This document shows positions 1 to 9,808 of a stretch of DNA of 64,000 nt, piece after piece. Location of the stretch: contig CM050657.1 of the NCBI GenBank assembly GCA_027574665.1, positions 20,934,700-20,998,699 of the forward strand, in the 5' to 3' direction. The notes under the pieces were generated by a model that saw nothing but the letters and a program-made list of their open reading frames with translations, ran no database searches and was not told the origin of the DNA. A program made the position numbers and the translations under genes. The DNA is from Rhynochetos jubatus (lineage: Eukaryota; Chordata; Aves; Eurypygiformes; Rhynochetidae). Position 1 is the stretch's first letter, and each line of letters starts with the position of its first letter.

Positions 1-3000
1 GCCTTGAGCAGACAAAGAAGGGAAGGGCACACAGACAGCCCTCTGGTCTTCGCGCACACACACGCAGCCCTGCCTTTCTGTAAACAAGTTGATTTAACGT
101 TCATCAGAACCGCAACGCTCCACGCTGTTCCACACTCGCGCTCCCGGCGCTCCCAGATCACAGGCTGCCCTTTGTGCTCCCTATGAAGGCCTCTTTTCAT
201 CCCTGCCCTGGCCCTGTGCCTGCTGTGGCTACCTGGGGCTGGACAGCCCGTTGCTGGCCTCAGAGTTCACCCAGGCCCTGCCCTCCCGTCTCAGCACCTT
301 GTACTTTCCACAGCCAAGCCCTCCACAGTGAGCAGAAGTGGAGGCTGCCTCGGACAGGGCTGCAGGTGCTGCCAGCCATGCAGACCCCAGATCCTAGCAC
401 TAAAGCCCTTGGTAGGTGCTCAGGGGTCCAGTGAGGTGTGGAGGACCTCGCTGGCAGTTGAGGTTCCCATCTGGGTGTAGCAGTTGGAGCCCTTCTGAGG
501 TGCTGGTAGGTCATGTACCTTGATCTGGCTTCTTGCCCAGCCAGTCTGGTTCCCTGGATGGTGTGCTCAGGGCTCTGTGACTGGAGAAAGCGTGAATCTC
601 CCCTCTGAGGTGCTGAGCTCTTTCCAACATCCCGGTTGTCAGAAATGGGAAACAACCGTTTTCAACCCTCTTTGTCCACATCATCGTGGTGCAACAGGAA
701 ACGCAGCCAGCTTGAGGACTTTCAGCCCACCAAATCCTCTCTGCTTCCACTTTTTCCAAACCCAAGTAGCACTTAGGCCTAGAGCACAGGAGGATTGTGA
801 AGAGGTGTTTTTTAAATTGATTTCCTGTCAGCAAAACCAGTTTCAAGTCCTGTCATAGATCCAGAGCTCCAAGTGAAGTGGAAGTTAGTAAAAAGCCTCT
901 GCAAGGCTTTCGCTTCGGAATCCTGGATGTATTCGGTATCTAAGCGCTGATGTGGGCTCATGAATTTCCTTGTTTTGAGCTAAAGTGGAAATAGGTTATA
1001 CTGCAGTAGCAGCTCAGAATGGCGGTAGGGGGAAAAGCCGTAGAGCAGGAGACGTTGTGCTCAAGGAAAGCCTAAGGGGGAAGGCCTTGTCCAAGCATAT
1101 CTTTCTGTAGCAACACGTGGGTCTTCATTCTCAACCACAGGAGAGTAACAGATGAGTAGGAAGTTTTTAAAGTTCAAGTATAGAATGTGAGAAGCAGTAA
1201 ATAGGTTTTGTCAGGCAAACTTCTTACAAAGATGCAGTTCTTCCAACAGGCCTGTCCAGGCCTACAGCAAGTCTTTGGAGACCATTACTCAACCTTGCTC
1301 TGCACCAACACTCCTTACAACTTACTGACACGAGTGTCAGCTCCCAACTAAGGCCACTGGGTTGGAGGGGGAGAGTGTGCTCCAGAAAGCAGCTGTAACC
1401 TTTAACCCCTGCTTGTAATGGCTGTAGCCTGAAGACATGAAAGCCCCCGGGTTCTGAGAAGGCTGTGAGCAGCAGAGGTGGGTGCGGTTACGCTGGCTGT
1501 TAACCGATGTGACTGAACAAACACAGGCAATGCTCAGGTTACAGCGGGTGCCCTTGCCTCTTTCCCAGGACCCCCGAGCACCTGTGTCCTGCTGAGGCAA
1601 TTGTTTCTGTCAGTGTAAGCATAAACTGGTCACCCCGTGCAGGAGGGAAATCTCATTGTCATCTTCTGTTGATGGGTCCTGAGGATGATGAGATGCTGAA
1701 CCAGATTGTGTGAGGAAGAGTGGTGGTCACTGGTGCCTGATCTCCAGGGATGGGGGTGGTAGGGATGGGGGTGTTAGGTGGCTGCGTCTGCTGGCCTGGA
1801 GGTCTTGCAGAGTCTGCCTGGGGTGAGGTTCTGGTTGTTTCAGGGTGTCTTGAAGGATCCTTCAGGTTTGATGGGCTTCCTCCAGAGTGTCATTCGCAGG
1901 GACCTTTCCTGTCTGCCAGCCACCGCGTATCTGGGGTAGGGGCTACCACTGTGCTGGCGACTCACCCCTCCTCCTCCTCACTGTGCATGGGAGTAGCGGT
2001 TTTGTCAAGTTGCCTTTGGTGTCATCCCTTCTGGATCTCGCTGAAGTCCTGTTGGGTCCCTGCATCATTGGGAAAACTCACGGTGTATTTACAGTGTAGA
2101 AACTGCTATTTTCTTCCCTTTTCTTGGCCTCGGTTGTCACTAACGTGCTGGAGAGGGAGGGAATACGCAGTGCACTGTAGCCGTTTCCCTGAAGTAAGGC
2201 AGTTTGAGGTGTCAGCACGTGGGAAAGAAGAGGTGCCATCCTCCACCTGGCCTGTTGCAAAGCACCAAAATACTTCTGGTCCATTTTTTCCCAGGTTCCA
2301 TCTTTGCCCTGTCAAACCCCAGTAACTGACACCAGTCCCCGTCTTTCCCTTAAGTGCTCCGGAGCGGTGTTTTTCCCAGGTGGATTTCACTGGTAGGCTG
2401 TGGAGCAACAGCTGCCCTTGGTTTGCCGTGGGGCGAAGGTTTCTCTCCCTTCGGAGCACCCTGCGCTGAGGTGGTGGGGTTACCCACGTGCAGCCTGGTA
2501 GCCCCTCCGTGTGCCCACTTGCTGCGTTGCTCCGGGGTGAACAAACCATGCGAGCGCACCAAGTGGGTTTTCCTAGAGACAGGACCGATCCGTAAGACTG
2601 ATGCCAGCACAGCTCATGCATGGTGCTCACCCAGATGTTGAACTTCTGGTCTTGTGACGGGTGACGCGTTTTGAGCGTGTTTCTTGGTGGTTCTTTGTTT
2701 CTACAAAGTTCGTGTGTAAACAGGACAGCCAGGCACTGTCTCCGACCCTCGACTGCACCCCCTCACTTGAGATTGCAGTGCCCTTGGGTTTTTGCACAAG
2801 GGAAAAACGCCGTGTCCTGCCCTGAGGCCGTGGAGGTCCCTGTAACTTGCCCTTTCCCTGGCAGAGGCTGCCCCCGGGTGTGGGGCTGTCACTCGGGGGC
2901 ACCCAGCTGAGGTTGGGGGACAGGCACTGTGCAAGTGGGCCTGGCCCCGCTGGTGCTTCTGCTCTTGGAGGTCATGTTTGGACTCCTGCTGTCCTGCTCG

Positions 3001-5820
3001 TGCACAGAGAAACTGAGCCCGGGAGGGAGAGGGCCTTGGAGTGATCACGGGAAACGTCGGCAGCAGTGAACTGAACCTCCTGCGCCGGGTGCCACGCCTG
3101 TCCTGGGAGCCTGCCCACTCAGCGTGGATCCAGCGGGCGACTGGAAGAGGCCCTCGTGTCTTACTTGGAGACGTGTGAGACCTTATTAATAGCGTGTGCG
3201 GGTTGGTTGTGGCACCCAACACAAGCCCTGCCCTCCTTCCTCGCCCTTCTTGCTCTTACCGAGGGACTGAAGTGGGAGCGTGGCATTTAGGGCTGCCCTG
3301 TTGGGGATCCCTTGTGCTCAGCTGGCAGCAGCGGGGCTGTTGCTCGCTGGGACTCGGGGTACTGAGGGGGGGAGTAGGCCTGGCTTTGGTTGGTGAAGAA
3401 ACCCGTGGGGTGTGTGGGGATAGTTGGATTGGTGGTTGGGCTTCTCAGACAGGCAGGAATGGAGGCGTGTGAGGACATGAGCTGTTAGCTTAGGAGGGAA
3501 AATCGAAGGTGAGTCTTGGAAAGAAAAGCGCTGGATACCAACAGGTGTCTCCGGGGCTGCAGCAGTTTGCCCTGGAGAGACGAGCCTGCTGGCAGCTCGC
3601 TCTGGGGACGGTGCTTGTTTTGTGCTCCCCCATGCCCTGTGTCTGCTGCAGGGCGCTCGGCATCTGCTCTCGCAGCGTCGAGGTGCAGGAACCCAAGGGC
3701 AGAGCCGGCAGTAAGCCCTGGCTCGGGGTGGTGTTAAGACGCAGGTATTTCGCTTTATGCACGTGCACGCCCCTGCTGCGGCTTCTGAGCCGACAGCTCC
3801 TGTTAGTGAGGCGCTACCCCGGCCGAAAGGAGTTGTGTTGGCTGGGCTTGAAGCGCCGTGAAGGCAAAACCGCAAGAGCTCGGGACAAAATCCTCATGTT
3901 CAGCACACTCTGCCCTTTCTGGGAGGGTGAACTGACAGCGTGGTTTAATCAGACGAGTGGGATTAACAAAACACGTGTCCAGAAGCCATCCAGGACTCCA
4001 TCCAGGTCTTAAAAGTCACTGAGATCATAAACAAACGAGACTGTTTCCTCTTTACTTGGCTGTCAAAATCAGCTCTGTGCCCTGCTTTAAAAAAGAGCTG
4101 CAATAAATGTTTTCAGGTGTGTGATGCCCTGGGGACAGGAGAGACTTTCTGGGACCTGTGGTTCTGCTGGGGTTGGAAGGGGCAGCACTCCTTCCTCACC
4201 TTTTTGAGAACGGGGAGTTGGGAAGATCCCATCCAGGTCCTGCAGCCTCTCTGCATGGTGCCTGTCTCTTACGGATCATCAGAGCTAATGCCTTTCCCCG
4301 GCTCGGATGTGAGGGGTGCACCCAGCCCTTGGGCTTCGGAGAGGAAAACGTTCTTGGGAAACGCAACAGTGATGCCCTCCCGACTGTTCTCTTGCCAGGT
4401 GGGAACGGCCGTGGTGTTGGCGCTGCCCCTGGCGGTGTTGGCACAGTCGGGAAGGTGGTAGCGGGGGTGTAGCTCTTGTGGGTGCAGGTTCTGCACTTGC
4501 CAAAGCAGCCTGGAGCCGGGGCTTCAGAGGCGCTACCTGCGTTCGGTGTGTGCCTACACCAACAGCGTCCTCGTGCCGCCGTTGCCCCAGCCCCGCGCGG
4601 TTCCTTTCCCTGTCGTAACTACGTTTCCCCACCGCATTCTGTATTTCCTCCTGGCCTGTTCTCTGGTAGCTAACCCACAGGATTTATGGAAGAGGACCGC
4701 TGGAAATGGCGCTTTCTGGAAAAGCCTCTGGATGGGATGGGAGTCTCCAGCTCTGCTGGTTGGTTTGGCAGGAGGAGTTGGGAAGGGACGTACGCAGCCC
4801 GTTAGTGTCCCTTGTTCCCTCGCTCTCCTCCCGCACAGCCCGTTAGTGTCCCTTGTTCCCTCGCTCTCCTCCCGCACAGCCCGTTAGTGTCCCTTGTTCC
4901 CTCGCTCTCCTCCCGCACAGCCCGTTAGTGTCCCTTGTTCCCTCGCTCTCCTCCCATGGAGTGCTGGCTGCCCGTGGGAGGCGAGGAGGGCTCTGGGAGC
5001 TTAAAGCTGGGGCTGGCGCTGCCGAGATGTGCTGCTGCCGCCTCTCTTCCTGGGCCAGGGAGGGCCTGGGACAAGGCTTCAAGTGCCCCTGGTCTGCCCG
5101 GAGACCCTGTGCTGGAGCCAGGGGCCCTGGGGATACCTCAGGGAGCCCCAGCTGCTTGCCCTGGCTGTTCTGGTGCCCTCTTTCCCAGCCCTGATAACTG
5201 CTGTGTCAGTTCAGGTGGGCCCTGGCGCTGGATGCAGCTCGTTTTCCTCCCCAGTCTTGTTTTCCCCACCCCAGTGCAACATTCCCAGCGGTTTCAGCAG
5301 GGAGCTGTGGAATGTCTCCCACTCCCGCCGGGGCCCACCTGAACAAGCTGGGCATTGAAGGAAGCTCAGCCCAGCCACACGCAGACAGGGAGGGCTCTGG
5401 TTTGGTCCCTGACCCCACAGCGGGAGGAAGAAACAGGAGGTGGACGGTAACAGCAAACGGAGCCCAGCCTGGCTTTCATCTCCCTGGCACCGCACAGAGT
5501 GGGGCAGAGGGAAGTCGAGGGTCTGGGGCTCTGATCTGGGGGAGCCGTGTCCTGTGCGGTGCCAGCGCCTCTGGCATCCTGCAGCCTGGTGGTGCTGGAC
5601 AGCCAGGCTCCGGGATGCTGGGAATTTGGGCAGTGTAGGTGGCAGGAATGTGACAGCCTTTCCCAGCCCAGCCCCAGGGGCATCCAGGAGCAGACTGGCT
5701 GTGGATGTTGGTGCAGGGCGTAGAAGCTGGAGCCCAGGGACCTGCTGAGCTGCTGCTGTCACCAGCAGCTGGTCTGGGGCCACCCGTGCCCATGAGTGAC
5801 TATGGGTGCTTGTCTCCCAG
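1..5820. other. GC-rich non-coding region upstream of SNORC exon 2
   Basis: I recognise no protein-coding exon on either strand here. Open frames are numerous but short, overlap on both strands, and have the composition expected of GC-rich non-coding DNA. On gene order this should be SNORC intron 1 and/or the 5' flank. The SNORC signal-peptide exon was searched for (ATG, hydrophobic stretch, phase-1 GT donor) and no convincing candidate was found, so it is either upstream of the window or too divergent to see. The only clear structure is a 41-bp minisatellite at 4795-4956, annotated separately. Confidence 0.6.
4795..4956. repeat. 41-bp minisatellite, about 3.95 copies
   Basis: Four consecutive units start at 4795, 4836, 4877 and 4918 with an exact 41-bp period. 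Each begins CAGCCCGTTAGTGTCC and ends in a CT-rich stretch with CTCCTCCCGCA. The copies look identical apart from the truncated last unit, which runs into unique sequence after CTCCC at 4955. Perfect identity suggests recent expansion and likely length polymorphism. The array translates as repeated peptide in several frames on both strands, none of which is credible protein. Confidence 0.95.
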
Positions 5821-6006
5821 CAGAGTACCCGCAGGGCCCGGTCCCCACCCTCTGGAACGAGCCGCCCGAGCTGCCCTCTGGAGCTGGCCCCTTCGACGCT
5901 GCCACCACCACAGCCCGGCTGTCGGACGCCACTGCCTTCCCCCTGTACACCTCCGAGCTGGAGCCCGAGGACACCACCCACCTGCACCGGCTGGATGCCG
6001 GGGACG
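5821..6006 (+). CDS. SNORC: SNORC exon 2 (ectodomain)
   Basis: This exon encodes the extracellular part of SNORC (secondary ossification centre associated regulator of chondrocyte maturation, C2orf82), a small type I membrane chondroitin-sulphate proteoglycan of cartilage. The read-through begins EYPQGPVPTLWNEPPELPSG, close to the mammalian VPQEPVPTLWNEPAELPSG. A Ser-Gly-Ala-Gly site preceded by acidic residues fits the S-G-x-G glycosaminoglycan attachment consensus. The rest is rich in Thr, Asp and Glu and ends LHRLDAGD before the donor ACG|GTAGGT at 6007. The acceptor is a tandem CAGCAG, so the exon begins at 5821 or 5824. Both give phase 1 and differ by one codon. The exon with the start codon and signal peptide was not located, so this is a partial gene. 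Confidence 0.93.
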
Positions 6007-6658
6007 GTAGGTGCCTGCACGATGGGCTGCCCCTGGTCAGTCCCGCGGCGGCCCGGGACGTCCTCGCTGTGGATTTGCTCTTTGTGGGTCTGTCGCCTCC
6101 CGGGAGGCGTTTGAGGCTGCTGGGGCGGGGAAGAGCACCTGTGTGGTCTGCTCAGGGAAACTTGCCCACCGGAAAGCCCCTGCTGCGGAGTGCTCCCCAG
6201 CCCCGGAGCACCTGCCAGGGCCTTTCTTCCTGCCCCAGGTCTGACCCGTTGCAGCAGGTGCCTGCAGAACGTGCCCTGAGCACAGGCAGGGCTCTCCGGG
6301 GCCTAAAGCTCCTTCAGCAGGGAGCATGAGCACCTGTCCCGGCTCCTGAACTCCAGCGCGTGCCTGTTGTGCTGCGGCTCTGGAGCAAGCGGAGCGACCC
6401 TCGTTGTGGGTGTCACCGGGAGAGTGGAGTGCTCAGGACCTGCTTTGCGGCAGCTGTCCCGGTCACCCGGAGCTGGCTCCAGCTCCCGCCAACAGCCCGA
6501 TGCCGCTGGGGCACAGGAGCCCTTGGCTGCGTGAGGATGTGGGAACGGGGCCCCCACGGCCAGTGCAGGGAGCTCTGGGGCAGGAGTGTGTCCCGATGGC
6601 TGGGGTGTGGGGGTGAGCCCTATGGCCCTTCCCGTCTGGGACCCACCGGCTCTGCTGA

Positions 6659-6799
<141 letters not shown>

Positions 6800-6803
6800 A
6801 CTC

Positions 6804-6809
6804 AATAAA
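6804..6809 (+). terminator. SNORC: SNORC poly(A) signal AATAAA
   Basis: A canonical AATAAA hexamer starts 5 nt after the last base of the SNORC TGA. A T/G-rich stretch (GGATTTGTCTGTAAC) follows within 20 nt and could serve as the downstream element. If used, the 3' UTR is only about 25-35 nt. Confidence 0.85.
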
Positions 6810-7300
6810 GGATTTGTCTGTAACACAACTGGCCCCTCTCCTGCCCTCAGCTGCTCCCTCTGCCGGGGCCCCCTGGGGAGAATCGTGGCTGTGGCCAAGG
6901 GCACTCCAGCCTCTGCGCTGGGCAATGGAGCCGCGCCCCAGAGTGCTCTTGGCCAAGAGCGCCTGGGTGCAGGCGGCCCCCCATGGCAGGCAGCGTCACC
7001 CCGTGGTCAGCAGGGACCTGTGACAGTGAGTGGCTCTGGGCTGGCAGCAGCTCTCTGGGTCTAGCCTGGGTGGCGGTAACGGTGCTGGGTACCGCCTTGC
7101 ACAGCTTCCCTTGGGAAGGACCCTGATACTTCCCTGGTCTTGCTGCACCCCATACTCACGTTCAGCCCCCCTTCTACCCCCTGTGTTTGGGCCAGCTGCC
7201 CCCAACCAGTCACACTGGAAGGGACTGGGAGGACGTGAGCGGTTGGTGTGGGGGGAGGAAGAAGACGCACGCGTGTTGCTTTGGCGCTGGTTCGCTCAGC

Positions 7301-7306
7301 TATATT
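7301..7306 (-). terminator. NGEF: Candidate variant poly(A) signal for NGEF (AATATA)
   Basis: The + strand reads TATATT, which is AATATA on the NGEF strand, about 2.3 kb past the NGEF stop. It is the only reasonable poly(A)-signal variant I noticed between the two convergent genes. AATATA is a known but weak variant. The call is an inference only. Confidence 0.2.
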
Positions 7307-8367
7307 TCATCACACGGAAAAACGAGACGACGAGAAGTTCCCCTCAGTTCGCTGAGGCAGCCCGGCGGGGGGCTGGGGGGGCTCCAGCCCGTGCTTGTGG
7401 GCCCCAGGCCTGGCCCTGTACAACACGTGAGACCACTGAAACGGAGGCGTGCAGGGCTGGGTCTGAGGGAGTAACACTGGGTGCCACTTGGTGCCTGAAA
7501 ACGGCACAGCCTGTGCCGAGGGGCTGGAGTCCGCAAAGTCACAACAGAGCAAGAGGGGCCGGCGTGAGTTGGTGGTGGGTCACAGGGCAGTGCGTGGCAG
7601 CCCTGAGCCCCTCTCCCCCCAGGGAAATGCAGTGAGGAACCGGTGTGCTGGCACTGGGTCAGCCCCTCTGCTACTGGGATAGCCGTTCCTGATGGGCAAG
7701 GGAGCGAGAAACATCCCGGCAGGCGCGTGGGGCTGCGCGGGCCGGGCCGGCTGCTGGGCTGCGAAGCTGCAGGATCTGGATGTAACGATCTCTCAGGTAA
7801 TTTTAAGGATTTCCTAGAGCTGGAGCTCTTCTGGGTTTTGAGAATTCGTGGCAGCTGCAAGGTCTGGGACCCTGGGCTGGAGGTGTGGTTGTGTTCAGGA
7901 AGATGACGGGGGCTGTCCCTGTTAAATGGGCCTGATGCACCAGCCTGGAGGCTGCAGTCCCTGTCTGGCCCCCAGCTCTGGGCGTGGGCGGTGGCAGGGG
8001 GCCTCTCCCTGGGGTGCTGCGGGTGGCCAGGGCAAGCACGGCCCTGCCGTCATGTGCCAACGTGGTGGCTAGAGCTGGGCCTGAGGGGGGGGAACACCTT
8101 CGCTCTCTTTGCTGCTGTGTCTCTCACCAGTTTAGTCTGGGGGCTGGCCACAGCCCCTCCAGTGCAGGGCTGACTGGGCCAGCCGTACCAGGGCTGTGGT
8201 GACAGTACGGACCCCCCCAGCCCTCCCACTGGTCTGGCCTCCCACTGCACACCCCACGTATAACTGGGGCCCTGCATGGCCCAAAGACCGGCTCCAGCAG
8301 TCTCCACACCTCCCCACGCTGCCACCAGCGTGGCCGTGCTCCTCCGCCCTCTGCGCCTGGCTGGCGC

Positions 8368-9237
8368 ATGGCTCCGTCGGCGGCAGCTGCTCTCCACCCC
8401 CTTTCCGAGCACAACCGTGGCACGGCCGGAGCGTACAGCAACGCAGGCCGCGGCGCCTGGAAGACTCTCTTTTGCGGTGGTGTGGAAAGATGCCAAAGAA
8501 TTGATTTCTCCGATGGACGCTGGCCGCGGCTCGGGAACAGCCTGCGGCTAAGAAGCCCTTGGCTGCGGCCACGCGTGGAGCTGTTCGGAGCGAGGCGGTT
8601 GAACAACAGGCAGATGCTGCGGGTCTGTCCCCTGGCCGGCCTCGGCGCTGTGCCCTGGGCTTCATGCGATGCTCAGTGCCACAGCTGGAAGGAGCGATGG
8701 TCCGTCTCGCTGGCGATGGGGGATTTGCGTATATACACAGGTGAGCCTGTACAGGGGGGCTGCGCGTGCGACTGGGTGCTGCGGGTTACAAGCATGCAGG
8801 CAGCTAGCGCGGGCCAGCGGCTCCTGGGGCAATGTCACTCGCCTGCTGCGCGGCCGCTGGGCCCTGCCGGTGCTCCTGGGGTACATGATGGTGTGCGGGG
8901 AGGCGCTGGCACAGCCAACCGGCTCTGTGCCTCGGCAGCAGCGAGTAGCCCAGACTGCGAGTGTCGGATCAGCCGGGAAAGGCCACGGCACCGGGAGGCC
9001 ATCAGGCGGGCAGAGGGTGGTCGGGGCTGGCGAGGTTGGGCTGCTGGTGGAGGGGGCAGGCTATGGAGGACTTCGGAGCCTTTGACTAGAAGTGGGGCAA
9101 GGGTCTGCCCGTGGGAACGGGCCCAGCGGCTTCGCAGCGGGGCTGGGGAGGTTGGAGTTGCTGGGGCTCGTCCCAGCCTGGTGCCAACGGGCTGTGTGAG
9201 TGGCGGCAAGAGAGGCGGTCTGCATCTTATGGGGTAG
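8368..9237 (+). other. Unexplained 289-codon open frame in CpG-rich DNA
   Basis: An ATG-initiated frame of 289 codons runs without interruption on the + strand between SNORC and NGEF, opposite the presumed NGEF 3' UTR. The predicted product is rich in Arg, Gly, Ala and Ser, starts MAPSAAAALHPLSEHNRG, and shows no domain, signal peptide or membrane segment I recognise. Sequence this rich in GC and CpG loses stop codons by composition alone, and other frames here are also long. I lean towards a chance frame, but it is the longest open frame in the window. Confidence 0.2.
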
Positions 9238-9635
9238 GAATTGAGCTGGTTTTAGGCCCCCCAGACTCACACGGGAGCGATGAGCTTAGGCGCTCGAAGT
9301 GGCCAGGTGCCTTTCCAGCTCAGGTGCGGGGGGGAGGGGCCAGCTGGCCGGCACCTGCTGGCCTTCGGGCTGTGTCCGTTGGCTCGTGTTCTCTGGGGCT
9401 TTAAGAACACCTGCAAAGGGGTTATTTCAGCCAGTTCGAAGCACTGATCTCCAGGGAAGGATCGGTGCCGCAGGAAGCATGGCGGGGAGCCCAGGAACTG
9501 TCTGTTTGGGGGTGCATGAGCCTGGTCTGGCACACCAGGTCCTGCACGGCGGCCCGTGGCACCACCACCGCATCCTGGCAGCCTGTCCTCTGCCCCTCTC
9601 CCAGAGGCGCTCCAGACGCTCGGGGATGCCAGCGG

Positions 9636-9808
9636 TCATTGGCGGTTTCTGCTGCCCAGTTTCCTCCGCTGACTGTCATCCGACTTGTGTACCCGGAAAC
9701 ACTCCTTCAAGTTCTGGGCTCGGATTTTGGGGTTCAGGATCTCCTCCCCCATAGAACTGGGGAACCAGCCCCTCTCCTGGTCATGAAGACGCTCCCCAAA
9801 TATCCAGC
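9636..9808 (-). CDS. NGEF: NGEF exon 14, second half of SH3 and C-terminus
   Basis: It follows acceptor CTGCTCAG and begins in phase with G|GC TGG. It encodes [20 protein letters not shown], the SH3 n-Src/distal region with the conserved Trp and the GWFPSS motif. [20 protein letters not shown] and the C-terminus [10 protein letters not shown] follow, with TGA at 9638-9636. Compared with the mammalian tail as I remember it, about five residues (SQNKD-like) are missing before [10 protein letters not shown]. The final residues are otherwise identical. Confidence 0.97.

Larger units (their letters stand above)
6810..9635. other. SNORC-NGEF convergent intergenic region, including NGEF 3' UTR
   Basis: This is the 2.8 kb between the SNORC stop (+) and the NGEF stop (-). 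NGEF transcription enters from the right, so much of it is probably NGEF 3' UTR. On the - strand I see no AATAAA or ATTAAA hexamer here; the best variant is AATATA, with its complement at 7301-7306. Positions about 8340-9080 are rich in CpG and contain a 289-codon open frame on the + strand, listed separately. No recognisable protein domain is present. Confidence 0.5.

Noticed and set aside
1750-1825. Frame MGVVGMGVLGGCVCWPGGLA ending at a phase-1 donor GG|GTGAGG, considered as SNORC exon 1
   Set aside because: The phase fits, but the sequence is a low-complexity GGGTGT stretch, weakly hydrophobic, without similarity to known SNORC signal peptides.
4372-4461. Signal-peptide-like frame on the + strand (MPSRLFSCQVGTAVVLALPL then AVLAQSGRW) considered as SNORC exon 1
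   Set aside because: The hydrophobic core and an Ala-x-Ala-like end look right, but the only GT sites near its end (AAG|GTGG, GTG|GTAG) leave phase 2, while exon 2 needs phase 1, or phase 0 at a third AG. It also does not resemble the mammalian N-terminus.
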